Assembly (NCBI RefSeq): GCF_012932425.1
Contig: NZ_JAAIII010000004.1
Coordinates: forward strand, 248,001 to 312,000
Direction: 5' to 3'
Length of the DNA stretch: 64,000 nt
Origin: Bifidobacterium oedipodis
Lineage (GTDB): Bacteria > Actinomycetota > Actinomycetes > Actinomycetales > Bifidobacteriaceae
Below the pieces are notes generated by a model, which was not told the DNA's origin, ran no database searches, and worked only from the letters and a program-made list of their open reading frames with translations. Each line of letters starts with the position of its first letter. The stretch's first letter is position 1. Positions 16,704 to 25,165 of this stretch are shown here, one piece after another. The translations under genes and the position numbers were made by a program.

Positions 16704-17828
16704 TCACAGCGCGACGGTGAAGCTGTGTGTGTAATCCTCACGGTGGTAGTAGCGTGCGGTGTGTTCGGTCAGATCGTAGATGACGCTCCATTCGGTGGAG
16801 GCGAAGCCACCAAAGTCGTCCTTACTGACACTGTCAAGTGCGTCACGCACCTCGGCGATGCTCATGCGTGGCTTGCGTTGCAGCGTATCGGTCAGCTGAT
16901 CGTATCGTTGGTGCGATTCCTCAGTGCCGATGCCGTGTTTGTCGCCATCGGCAAGATAGAAGTTGGTGAGCACGGAAGTATCAATTACTACCATGTCGTT
17001 GTTCACGTACTCGACGGCAACACTGTTGCCTTCGGCGTCGGCGATGGCTAAATGGATCATCATGCCCATGGACGAGTGCATGTCATACGCGCGCAGCAGC
17101 GTCAATGCCTCGTCAACATTGGCGGCTTGGTTGAGCAACAGGCGAATCGCCGTGGTAGTGGTCAGATCGGGTTTGTCAGTGTTCTGATCGATAGTTGCGG
17201 AATCCTGAATCATGTTCACCGAAACGGCAAGGCCCCGCTCATTCATGCCATCAAGCGGCGCATATAATGCGGCGATGGTGCGTGCATGGTCGGAGAGTTT
17301 GGACAGCATGCCATCGGAGCCTTGGTCAAGAAAATCCATGTTCACCGTAGTAATGGAAGCGTAGGCATCATCGGGATGGGATTCGACAATCATTGCCTGT
17401 ACGTTTTCCCAGTCGAAGTTGCGTCCGAACAGCCAGCCGTCGCTGGTATTGCGCACGGCGATGGTGCTGCATCCGAACAGGTTGCCGATCAGGGCACCGA
17501 TGGCTTCGCCGGCGAGCATGTGTTGCCCTAGATATTGCACCACTTGCGCATCGGAGGATGCACCGCCCTTATCGAGGAATTGGGAGAATCCGTCGTCGCC
17601 GGAGAACCGTGTCGCATCCAGTCCCTCTTCCAAGCTCGTTACCGTGTCACCAAGTGTTACCTGTGTTGCAGCTTCGCTATGAGAGCCGCCGGTCACCGTC
17701 ACGGAATCCGATAACGCACCACTTTGCTCGCCATTGGCGGGAGCCGCGCAGCCGGTTGTCGCGAGCAACGCCGCAACGGTTGCGCCTGCAATAACAAGAC
17801 GTGTGAGTGATCTGAACGGCGATGTCAT
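16704..17828 (-). CDS. Ntn-hydrolase lipoprotein, C45/choloylglycine hydrolase-like
   Basis: A 374-residue predicted lipoprotein. A basic N-terminus and hydrophobic stretch end in the lipobox LLATTGC (Cys27). After a ~90-residue segment comes GNLFGCSTIAVRNTSDGWLFGRNFDW, the hallmark of Cys N-terminal nucleophile amidases, with nucleophile Cys120 released by Gly-Cys autocleavage. Later NERGLAVSVNMIQ and AIADAEGNSVAVEYV are typical of the acyltransferase/acid-ceramidase-like group. These enzymes cut or form amide bonds between an acyl group and an amine. It is not a bile salt hydrolase in layout, since that has Cys as residue 2. It heads the five-gene operon and is divergent from lysR. GAGAGGAA supports the start. 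Substrate unknown. Confidence 0.85.
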   Translation of the reverse strand: MTSPFRSLTRLVIAGATVAALLATTGCAAPANGEQSGALSDSVTVTGGSHSEAATQVTLGDTVTSLEEGLDATRFSGDDGFSQFLDKGGASSDAQVVQYLGQHMLAGEAIGALIGNLFGCSTIAVRNTSDGWLFGRNFDWENVQAMIVESHPDDAYASITTVNMDFLDQGSDGMLSKLSDHARTIAALYAPLDGMNERGLAVSVNMIQDSATIDQNTDKPDLTTTTAIRLLLNQAANVDEALTLLRAYDMHSSMGMMIHLAIADAEGNSVAVEYVNNDMVVIDTSVLTNFYLADGDKHGIGTEESHQRYDQLTDTLQRKPRMSIAEVRDALDSVSKDDFGGFASTEWSVIYDLTEHTARYYHREDYTHSFTVAL

Positions 17829-17891
17829 GCGCGTTCCTCTCTGGGCCAATGGATACTCGATTGGTTCACAGGCTAAACGCGAGTCAAATTC

Positions 17892-17906
17892 ATAGCAAAT
17901 GTCTAT
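17892..17906. promoter_or_regulatory. LysR-type T-N11-A box
   Basis: ATAGCAAATGTCTAT is an inverted repeat (ATAG, 7 bases, CTAT) that contains T-N11-A, the core of LysR-type binding sites. It lies in the 152-bp gap between the divergent Ntn-hydrolase operon and lysR, where such a regulator normally binds. Confidence 0.55.
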
Positions 17907-17980
17907 ACTTGATAACGACCCATACTCGACGAGCATGAATCACCAGACACCCTTCGTCATTCTGGTCCTTGGAGGTATCG

Positions 17981-18883
17981 ATGAATCTTAGAGTCCTGCG
18001 GTATTTTCTTGCCGTCGTCGAAGAGGAAAGCATCACCGGTGCCTCCGATATCCTAATGATTTCCCAGCCCACGCTTTCACGTCAGCTTCGGGAGTTGGAG
18101 GAGGAACTCGGCAAGCAGCTGTTCATCCGAGGCAGCCGCACCATCACTCTCACACCGGAAGGCGAACTCTTGCGCGATCGCGCGCAGGAGATCATCGAAC
18201 TCACCGACCGCACCAGCACCGAAATATCCACCATGTCCGACGAGATTGCCGGAGACGTCTATATCGGCGCCGGCGAATCCCACGCCATGCGCCTGTTGGG
18301 GCAGGTCACCCATGACCTTAGGGAGCAGCATCCGCGCATCCGCTGCAACCTGTTCAGCGGCAACGCCGTGGCCGTATCCGATCAGCTCGATAATGGCTTG
18401 TTGGATTTTGCGCTGGTTTCCATGCCCGCAGACACTGCGAAATATGATTACATCGAACTGCCAGCCACCGACACATGGGGGCTGCTGATGCGCAAAGACA
18501 GCCCGCTGGCCGAGCAGAAGTCCATTATGCCGGCCGATCTTGATGGGCTGCCGGTATTCGTCTCCTCGCAGCCTAAGGTGACCAACGAACTCTCTGGATG
18601 GCAAGGCACCAACACCGAGCGATTGAACGTCATCGGCACCTACAACCTGCTGTATAACGCGGCGATGATGGTCAGCGAGGGCGTCGGTTATGCCCTGTGC
18701 TTCGACCAGATTGCGAACACTTCCGAAGAAAGCAATCTGTGCTTCCGCCCGCTCGAACCACGTCTAAACGTGCGACATGCACTGATCTGGAAGAATTCGC
18801 GTACCTTCTCGCGCCCCGCCGCCGTCTTCCTCGACGCGCTGCGTGCGCGATTGGCAGCCATGGGCAGCACGTTCAGCCTATAA
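17981..18883 (+). CDS. LysR-family transcriptional regulator
   Basis: A 300-residue LysR protein. Residues 1-60 form the winged helix-turn-helix (MNLRVLRYFLAVVEEESITGASDILMISQPTLSRQL). A linker helix follows, then the effector-binding domain (GDVYIGAGESHAMRLLGQVTHDLREQHP). The ATG at 17981 follows GGAGG at 17971-17975. It is divergent from the Ntn-hydrolase operon, with a T-N11-A box between, and by the usual LysR rule it should control that operon. The effector is unknown but may be the substrate or product of the operon enzymes. A strong hairpin follows the stop. Confidence 0.92.
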   Translation: MNLRVLRYFLAVVEEESITGASDILMISQPTLSRQLRELEEELGKQLFIRGSRTITLTPEGELLRDRAQEIIELTDRTSTEISTMSDEIAGDVYIGAGESHAMRLLGQVTHDLREQHPRIRCNLFSGNAVAVSDQLDNGLLDFALVSMPADTAKYDYIELPATDTWGLLMRKDSPLAEQKSIMPADLDGLPVFVSSQPKVTNELSGWQGTNTERLNVIGTYNLLYNAAMMVSEGVGYALCFDQIANTSEESNLCFRPLEPRLNVRHALIWKNSRTFSRPAAVFLDALRARLAAMGSTFSL

Positions 18884-18912
18884 GCCCATAGCTTGCGCAT
18901 AAGCCAAGCGCC

Positions 18913-18959
18913 GCGATGCGTTGGGTGCCACGCTGAACGCCCAGCACCCAACGCATCGC
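18913..18959. terminator. Bidirectional hairpin, lysR and GH51
   Basis: Perfect 16-bp stem GCGATGCGTTGGGTGC (18913-18928) with its complement at 18944-18959. It lies between two converging genes. No long T-run on either side. Confidence 0.75.
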
Positions 18960-18970
18960 AAATCGCAGCA

Positions 18971-21319
18971 TCACTGGACAGTGAGTATGGAGAAACTCCA
19001 CGGGTCGGCGACGTAGCTTCCTGCACTCAGATCAACCGTTGTGGTTTGCGGTGATGTGGGTGCCTCGACGTCAAATCCGCCGTCACGCGGATCCGAGGCG
19101 GCCAATGTCACAACATGAACAGCATCCAAACCATCGAATTCCGACAACACGTCGCGCAGGTCGACCTGCATCGCATCCGCCGTCGCGTTCACCACACGAA
19201 TATAGGTTTCCCCACGTTTCGTATTGCAGGCCATCGTGACGAAACGACGGTTTTCGACAGGGTTACCGACGCCATTGAGCCCGTAGTCCTTGCCATCGAG
19301 CGTGAGCTCGCCGTTGACGAACACCCGAATATGACGACCGCGATCCTTCACTTCAACACGCAGGTCATATTCGTCGCCGGGGCGGTAGGGGCCGCGATGG
19401 TTGTCGAACGGGATGCGGGCGGTTTCATATTCGCCGCTGGCAGCATCCCAAGACATCACACGCCACCAACGATCCATATGAATCCAATAATGGTTATGGC
19501 CTTTGCCTGCACCCAAGCGCAGCGCCACCGGCCGGCGGCCAAGCACATGGTTCACATGCATATCGAGGGTGTAGGCATCACCATGCAGATCGAGTCCCGC
19601 GTCGAAATATCCGGCACCATCGACGTACATATCTGGCACATTAACCACCTGTCCATCTGGCAACGTAACCGTGATGCCGGTGCAGTCGTTCACTGTGTCC
19701 GCAGGTGAATCGATGGCGAAGTTAATCGTATCGTCAACGTAACGTTCGATATGCTGAGGGCCGTCCAGCAGCACCTCACGCACACTATCGGCTGGCGTAT
19801 GCATGAACATGCGCTGCACCCAATAGCTATAGGTGTGGTACGCACGCTGGCCGTCGAAGAAGATCAGATCGGGCACCCACTTGTGGTGACCGTTGCGTGC
19901 GAACAACGGCGCGTAGGAGGCCATGGATACCGCGTCGCCGTTGTATTCCATGTATTGCATGGCGCAGGCTTCGGCAAGACCGTTCAGGGCGAAATTCTCG
20001 TTGGATCCGTATTCGCCCACATAGATGGTCGAGCCGCCGCGCGGCACGTTGGTCTCGCCGTAGAAATCCGTGTGCCGGAACCACCATGCCGGCGAACGAT
20101 AGGGATGTTCGTCGAGAATCGGTACGCCCAATGCGTTGCCGTAGGCGCGACCATCCATATATTCCCATCCACCGGAGGTGCCGACAACGGTGATTTCTGG
20201 GTGCGCCTCGGTGACTGCATGATAAATCTGTTCAAACCGACGCTTGAATGCCTCATCGATCTGATCCTCGTTGCCGATGCCCAGCATAGTCATGCCAAAT
20301 GGTGCTGGATGCCCCATATCGGCGCGCACCTTGCCCCACGGCGTGGAGATGTCGCCGTTGGCGAATTCGATGAGGTCGAGCACATCCTGAACGTACCGCC
20401 CCATCTCGCTTTGCGGAAAGGCAACGGGCCCCTTTTGCGTACCTTGGCATGTTACGCCGGCGGGCAATACCGGCAAGGGGTCCGCACCGATGGTCTCGCA
20501 CAGGCGGAAATATTCATAGAAGCCGATGCGGAAGCTCTGGTGGTAGCCCCAGATATTGAAATTATGTTTGCGATGCTCCACCGCACCGACGCTGTTCTTC
20601 CAATGGTAGACGTTGTCGATGCCGTTGCCGTGCACAATGCAGCCGCCGGGGAAGCGCATGAAGCTCGGACGCAGTTCGTCCAGCACCTGCACGAGATCAG
20701 AGCGAAAATGCTCCAAGCCCTTGTACAGCCGAGTGGGTTCTAGGCTGATGAAATCCACGGCGTAGATGCCGGATTGCGGGAATTCGATTCGCAATGCGCC
20801 CAAGGTCTCGTCCGCACAGGCTTCCAGCGTCGCCGTAACCTTGTTCCATCGACCTGTCGTTGCGATCACTTGCGCCGAACCGATAATCTCGCTGCGCTGA
20901 TTCAGCAGCTGCACATTCACTGGCAGATCATGAGCGCCCTCTACCTTGGCCCACATTGAGAAGGTATACTGCTCCCCTGCCGTGAAGGTCATCCCGTCGA
21001 AACCATCGTTGGTCAGCCATGCTGGTCCGCCTTCCACTTCGACCACCGGATGATGAGGATTCTCTTCAGCAACCGGATCATCCGTGCTAATGGAAAACGC
21101 AGCATAGGTGCCCGGAGCATACTCTTTGTTCCAAAATGAATAGTTGGTCCACTGCGTATGGTCGGCATAGTTGTATTCAAAAGCACCGTTCTGCACAAGA
21201 TCGGCGTTGAGCCCTCCATCGGCACCGTAGTTGATGTCTTCGAAGAAGATGCCCCACATTCCGGGATTGATGCTGCGCACCGTCGATCCTCTATGCGCTG
21301 TTAGTTTGTCGAGTGTCAT
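18971..21319 (-). CDS. GH51-family alpha-L-arabinofuranosidase (large form)
   Basis: A 782-residue enzyme that removes terminal arabinofuranosyl units from arabinan or arabinoxylan fragments. The start SINPGMWGIFFEDINYGADGG matches this family. A CBM4-like beta-sandwich lies at about 45-195, then the TIM barrel with acid/base Glu351 (GIGNEDQ) and nucleophile Glu436 (YVGEYGSN). A concanavalin-like insert lies near 590-710 before the C-terminal sandwich. No signal peptide, so probably cytoplasmic. AAAGGA supports the ATG at 21319. It has a paralogue at 31580-33979 and a decayed copy at 34061-34393. A LacI-type operator lies upstream at 21384-21401. Confidence 0.9.
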   Translation of the reverse strand: MTLDKLTAHRGSTVRSINPGMWGIFFEDINYGADGGLNADLVQNGAFEYNYADHTQWTNYSFWNKEYAPGTYAAFSISTDDPVAEENPHHPVVEVEGGPAWLTNDGFDGMTFTAGEQYTFSMWAKVEGAHDLPVNVQLLNQRSEIIGSAQVIATTGRWNKVTATLEACADETLGALRIEFPQSGIYAVDFISLEPTRLYKGLEHFRSDLVQVLDELRPSFMRFPGGCIVHGNGIDNVYHWKNSVGAVEHRKHNFNIWGYHQSFRIGFYEYFRLCETIGADPLPVLPAGVTCQGTQKGPVAFPQSEMGRYVQDVLDLIEFANGDISTPWGKVRADMGHPAPFGMTMLGIGNEDQIDEAFKRRFEQIYHAVTEAHPEITVVGTSGGWEYMDGRAYGNALGVPILDEHPYRSPAWWFRHTDFYGETNVPRGGSTIYVGEYGSNENFALNGLAEACAMQYMEYNGDAVSMASYAPLFARNGHHKWVPDLIFFDGQRAYHTYSYWVQRMFMHTPADSVREVLLDGPQHIERYVDDTINFAIDSPADTVNDCTGITVTLPDGQVVNVPDMYVDGAGYFDAGLDLHGDAYTLDMHVNHVLGRRPVALRLGAGKGHNHYWIHMDRWWRVMSWDAASGEYETARIPFDNHRGPYRPGDEYDLRVEVKDRGRHIRVFVNGELTLDGKDYGLNGVGNPVENRRFVTMACNTKRGETYIRVVNATADAMQVDLRDVLSEFDGLDAVHVVTLAASDPRDGGFDVEAPTSPQTTTVDLSAGSYVADPWSFSILTVQ

Positions 21320-21383
21320 GCCGCGTTGTCCTTTCGTCCGTGCCGCGACGTCGTTGTCATCATTATCTCGCGACTCCACATGA

Positions 21384-21401
21384 ATGATAACGGTTTCTAT
21401 T
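21384..21401. promoter_or_regulatory. LacI-type operator before GH51 (leftward gene)
   Basis: ATGATAACGGTTTCTATT matches the degenerate palindrome ATAGTAACCGTTTTCTAT shared by nine sites in this locus. It lies about 65 bp upstream of the leftward GH51 start. Confidence 0.6.
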
Positions 21402-21505
21402 GTGCGACACACCATCACACAACAGCAGAATCCTTATATTTCCGCAGCAATTTGCAATAGTGCTGCAATATGGTTGCCACCATTGATTCGTTGCGTTACC
21501 ATAAA

Positions 21506-21523
21506 ATAGTAACCGTTTTCTAT
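21506..21523. promoter_or_regulatory. LacI-type operator before GH51 (rightward gene)
   Basis: ATAGTAACCGTTTTCTAT lies 23 bp upstream of the GH51 start at 21547. With a CG centre and A/T-rich flanks it fits a LacI-family site; its position near the start suggests repression. Confidence 0.65.
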
Positions 21524-21546
21524 CAGATACTATGAAGGTGGCATCA

Positions 21547-23121
21547 ATGACGATATCGACGGCATCTGCAGCAACGCAGAACAGCGAGAATCGCATCGTA
21601 ATCAACCCGGCCCGAACCATCGGCACCGTGGATCCCAACGTGTTCGGCTCGTTCCTCGAAAATCTGCATCGCTGCATCTATGGCGGCGTCTACGACCCCG
21701 ATTCCCCCGTTGCGGATGAGCGCGGGTTCCGCAAGGATGTTATGGAAGGCGCGAAAACCATGGGCGTCACCAACGTGCGCTTCCCCGGCGGTTGTTGGGC
21801 ACCCTACTATCATTTCTACGATGGCATCGGCCCCAAGGAGAACCGCCCGAAAACCCTGTGGCGCAGCTATTACGGCGAACCACAGAACGATTTCGGCACC
21901 GACGAGTTCGTCGAATGGTGCCGGGAAATCGGCGCGGAACCCTACATTTGCGTCAATATGGGAACCGGCACCGTGGAGGAGGCCCGCAACTGGGTGGAGT
22001 ATTGCAACGCGCCCGTCGGCAGCCAGTGGGCTGACAAGCGTGCCGCCAACGGCCACCCTGAACCCTTCAACGTCAAATACTGGTCGCTCGGCAACGAGAT
22101 CGAAGGCAAATGGGAGCTGGGATACTGCGACAACGGCCACGATTACGTCAAGAAGGCCCGTGAATTCGCCATGGCGATGAAAGCCGCCGACCCGAACATC
22201 ATTCTCGTGGCCAACGGCGCGCACTTCCCCATCATCGACGGCTACTATTCCGCACCTGGCGGCCGCTACCCCGAACCAGCCGACAACTGGAATCGCACCG
22301 TGCTCGACGAAATGTTCGGCTACATCGATTACATCTCCATGCATGACTATATCGGCAACGACTACAAGGATCGCATCCGTGACAAGCTTGCCGATATGAC
22401 GCAAGAAGAAATCCACTATTACCTCGCCGAGGGCATGGGTTTCCTGGAGGACGCCTATCAGATTGTGCGCCAGGATATTAAGCTTGTGCAGCACAAGCAC
22501 AGCAATCTCAAGCCGATCGGCATCGCGCTCGACGAATACAACCCGTGGTATCAGGAGGACAACGTCACCTTCAGTCCATACAATCTTTCGGACGCACTGC
22601 TGGTGGGCCAGTATTTCAATATCTTCCTGCGTAACGCCGATGTGGCAACGCTGTGCAATATGGCCCAGCTGGTTAATACGCTGCCGGCGCTGGTGGTGGA
22701 GCCGGGAACCGACCGCTACTATCGTCAGCCGATTTCGTTTATTCCCGAAATGTTCCTGCCGAACCGAGATGCCACAGCGGTAGATACCTGGACCAAGTCA
22801 ACGCGACGCAAGGGCTGGTATTATCCGGATATTCCGCTTATCGACGCATCCGCGACGCTGGACGATAACAGCCGCACGTTGACCGTGAACATTGTGAACA
22901 ATGATGCTGCCAACGAGCAATCCGTCGCCATCGAAGCGCTTGGGCTTGAGCTCGGTGATTACACTGCTCGCACGCTAACCGGCGATCTTGCGGATCGCAA
23001 TGATTTCGATCATCCGAATGCAATCGAGCCGACCACCACGAATGGCACACTGCAGCAGGACGGTACAGTCACGCTCTCCCCAGCCTCCGTCACGGTGCTG
23101 CGTTTCGCATTGCACGGCTGA
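21547..23121 (+). CDS. abfA: GH51 alpha-L-arabinofuranosidase
   Basis: A 524-residue enzyme of the classical AbfA type, like characterised bacterial GH51 arabinofuranosidases of about 500 residues. It reads NPARTIGTVDPNVFGSFLENLHRCIYGGVYDP, has acid/base Glu184 (WSLGNEIEGKWE), nucleophile Glu330 (ALDEYNPWY) and a C-terminal beta-sandwich from about 390. There is no signal peptide, so it should act in the cytoplasm on imported arabino-oligosaccharides. The ATG at 21547 is chosen over one at 21532 because AAGGTGG lies just upstream of it. It is divergent from the larger GH51 gene and has a LacI-type operator close to its start. Confidence 0.93.
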   Translation: MTISTASAATQNSENRIVINPARTIGTVDPNVFGSFLENLHRCIYGGVYDPDSPVADERGFRKDVMEGAKTMGVTNVRFPGGCWAPYYHFYDGIGPKENRPKTLWRSYYGEPQNDFGTDEFVEWCREIGAEPYICVNMGTGTVEEARNWVEYCNAPVGSQWADKRAANGHPEPFNVKYWSLGNEIEGKWELGYCDNGHDYVKKAREFAMAMKAADPNIILVANGAHFPIIDGYYSAPGGRYPEPADNWNRTVLDEMFGYIDYISMHDYIGNDYKDRIRDKLADMTQEEIHYYLAEGMGFLEDAYQIVRQDIKLVQHKHSNLKPIGIALDEYNPWYQEDNVTFSPYNLSDALLVGQYFNIFLRNADVATLCNMAQLVNTLPALVVEPGTDRYYRQPISFIPEMFLPNRDATAVDTWTKSTRRKGWYYPDIPLIDASATLDDNSRTLTVNIVNNDAANEQSVAIEALGLELGDYTARTLTGDLADRNDFDHPNAIEPTTTNGTLQQDGTVTLSPASVTVLRFALHG

Positions 23122-23150
23122 TCAAGGAGGGCATACGCACAACACAACAT

Positions 23151-23197
23151 AGCGAAGCGGGGCGCACCCACCAATTTGGGATGTGCCCCGCTTCGTT
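23151..23197. terminator. Bidirectional hairpin, GH51 and GH43
   Basis: The stem pairs GCGAAGCGGGGCGCAC (23152-23167) with GTGCCCCGCTTCGTT (23183-23197), with a small bulge. It sits between converging genes, and T-rich sequence (GTTATTA) follows on the + strand. Confidence 0.75.
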
Positions 23198-23222
23198 ATT
23201 ATGCGTCAATCGCAGGTACTGA

Positions 23223-24185
23223 TCACAGGTACTGACCGGGATCAGGCTCTTCGCTGGCGTCACCGCCGAAATCGGAGCGATGCGTCTCGCCCTCATATTC
23301 GGGCTTCCACTCCAGCTTCGCCTCGCCGTTTGCGATTTCAATCGGCAACTGCACCATATAGGAGTTGCCCAGATCGTCCTTGTTCCAGCGGTCGCCGATG
23401 AACAGGAAGTGCTCGGAGTTGTATTCGTCTTCGTCCAGCGGGATCACGATATCGGTCTGGGAGTCCCAGGTGTGCGAGCCCTTGGGCGCGAACAGTTTCC
23501 ATTCGCTCCACGGGCCGTGCAGGTCGCTTGCCGTGGCGTAGACGTTGTCGTTGGTGAACCATCCGGTCAGCAGGGAGCCGAACCAGTAGTAGGTGTCGCC
23601 CTTACGCACGATGGTCGGCGCTTCCACACCGAACCGGTAGTCGGTGGCACGCTCGCACGCCACATCCTCCACGATGGACAGATAATCGTCGGCAAGCTTG
23701 TAGATATGGCAGCCGTGGGCACGATCCTCGCTCATCACATAGCCAGATCCGTCCTTGTCTTGGAATACGCCGATGTCACGGCTGATGTAGCCCTTCCACT
23801 GCAGGGTGTAGCGGAATTCAAAGGGACCGACAGGGCTGTCGCCGATGGCGAACCCCAGATGCGCATACTGGTAATCCGGTGATTCCGCGTGGATAATCAT
23901 CACGTATTTGCCGGTGCTCGGGCAGTGCAGTACCTTCGGACGTTCGCCGATCATGTCAGCAGACAGGGCACCGTCCGGTTGTACGTCCAGCACGATGCCG
24001 TGCGACTGCCAAGTATCGAAGTCGGTGGTGCTGTAGCACATCACACCTTGGAAGCGGTTTCCCTTGACTTTGTTCTCGCCATAGGCATACCAACGGTCGC
24101 CGAACCGCTGCACGCCAAGGCTATGCAGCTGGGCGACGTTGCCGTCGGTGTCATGCGCCAAAAACGCGCCGAATCGAGTGACCAT
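23223..24185 (-). CDS. GH43-family glycosidase, exo-galactanase-like
   Basis: A 320-residue single-domain five-bladed propeller. It starts AHDTDGNVAQLHSLGVQRFGDRWYAYGEN; ERPKVLHCPSTGKYVMIIH, DIGVFQDKDGSGYV (Asp137), GVEAPTIVRKGDTYYWFGSLLTGW (acid Glu188) and DSQTDIVIP (Gln243) follow. These blocks look like the GH43 group of exo-beta-1,3-galactanases (subfamily 24 or 34), in which the usual Asp base is missing and a Gln takes its place. If so it would trim galactan side chains such as type II arabinogalactan. No signal peptide is present. AAGGAGG supports the start, and a LacI-type operator lies upstream at 24212-24229. Confidence 0.78.
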   Translation of the reverse strand: MVTRFGAFLAHDTDGNVAQLHSLGVQRFGDRWYAYGENKVKGNRFQGVMCYSTTDFDTWQSHGIVLDVQPDGALSADMIGERPKVLHCPSTGKYVMIIHAESPDYQYAHLGFAIGDSPVGPFEFRYTLQWKGYISRDIGVFQDKDGSGYVMSEDRAHGCHIYKLADDYLSIVEDVACERATDYRFGVEAPTIVRKGDTYYWFGSLLTGWFTNDNVYATASDLHGPWSEWKLFAPKGSHTWDSQTDIVIPLDEDEYNSEHFLFIGDRWNKDDLGNSYMVQLPIEIANGEAKLEWKPEYEGETHRSDFGGDASEEPDPGQYL

Positions 24186-24211
24186 AATGGATCCTCCTTA
24201 ATCACATTAGT

Positions 24212-24229
24212 TATGAAAACGGTTTCTTA
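24212..24229. promoter_or_regulatory. LacI-type operator before GH43
   Basis: TATGAAAACGGTTTCTTA, 27 bp upstream of the GH43 start, fits the ATAGTAACCGTTTTCTAT palindrome of this locus. Confidence 0.55.
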
Positions 24230-24240
24230 CCTTACCTAGA

Positions 24241-24954
24241 TTACCAGCACTTGCGCAGTTGCGCGAGCTTGGCGGCGTCAAGTCCAAGGAAATTTGCGAT
24301 ACGGCGATATCGCGAATCTTCAGGCGCGGGAATGCGTGCGAGATCGGTTACCGCCACAACCGTCGCCCCTGCGGCAAGACCCGCGCGAATGCCGGTCCCG
24401 GAATCCTCAAACACAAGACAATCCTTAATATTCGCGTCTGCCATATCCGCGGCAGCACGGTACCGATCCGGCGCCGGTTTTGCAGGCAACGAACTGTCTC
24501 CGGTAATCGCCCCGGCAAAAGAACCCGGCGGCACCGCCTCAAGCACATGCCTGGCCACACGCATTGGAGTGCCGGTGACCAGTACGGACGGAATGCCAAC
24601 CTCAACCAATGACATCAGCAACGCCACCGCACCAGCCGCCCACGGAATGCCGCCGCCGGCAACAAGCTCATGCTCAACGGTTGATACCAAACGTTCGATA
24701 ATCGCTTCTTGTGGCAGGGTGACTCCTTCGGCTTTCAGCACACGGGCACATTCCGGCAAACTCGCTCCTTCGAGTGCACGCTCGGCTACAGCAGACAGTT
24801 CAGGAACCGCTGCCCCGCTACGTTCAGCTATTGATTCGCGATACACAGCCCGTTCCGCTGCCAGCCATAGCCCGTCTGAGTCGATAAGCGTGCCATCCAT
24901 ATCCCACAGCACGGCAGCAGGAAACAACGAATGCCTTGCTTGCCGATTACTCAT
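24241..24954 (-). CDS. HAD-superfamily phosphatase (phosphosugar type)
   Basis: A 237-residue HAD hydrolase. Motif I is AVLWDMDGTLIDSDGLW with nucleophile Asp18 and Asp20. A helical cap follows at about 30-105. Motif II is SVLVTGTP, the Lys is in LPAKPAPDRY, and motif IV is CLVFEDSGTGIRAGLAAG. This layout fits phosphosugar phosphatases and beta-phosphoglucomutase-like enzymes, but the substrate is not predictable. GGGAGA supports the ATG at 24954. It sits 55 bp upstream of the GH43 gene and close to the galM gene, so a role with sugar phosphates released in this locus is plausible. Confidence 0.88.
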   Translation of the reverse strand: MSNRQARHSLFPAAVLWDMDGTLIDSDGLWLAAERAVYRESIAERSGAAVPELSAVAERALEGASLPECARVLKAEGVTLPQEAIIERLVSTVEHELVAGGGIPWAAGAVALLMSLVEVGIPSVLVTGTPMRVARHVLEAVPPGSFAGAITGDSSLPAKPAPDRYRAAADMADANIKDCLVFEDSGTGIRAGLAAGATVVAVTDLARIPAPEDSRYRRIANFLGLDAAKLAQLRKCW

Positions 24955-25165
24955 TGCCGTTCTCCCTATTCGTCTGTCGTATCGCCTAAGCCGTGCCAAC
25001 ACAATCCAACCTACAGCTACGCAGGCCACTTCACCCCTATGTGAGACTTGCTGATTACAAACGCACAATTACACGACATGAATGAGCAGAATCCTTCTAC
25101 CAGCAATCACCAGCATCTCTACAATGATGAACGAATATAGTGATTAACCAAACCGGCGCTAATAC

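Noticed and set aside
16704..17828. Bile salt hydrolase
   Set aside because: Bifidobacterial bile salt hydrolases begin with Cys right after Met and have no signal. Here the nucleophile is residue 120 of a lipoprotein.
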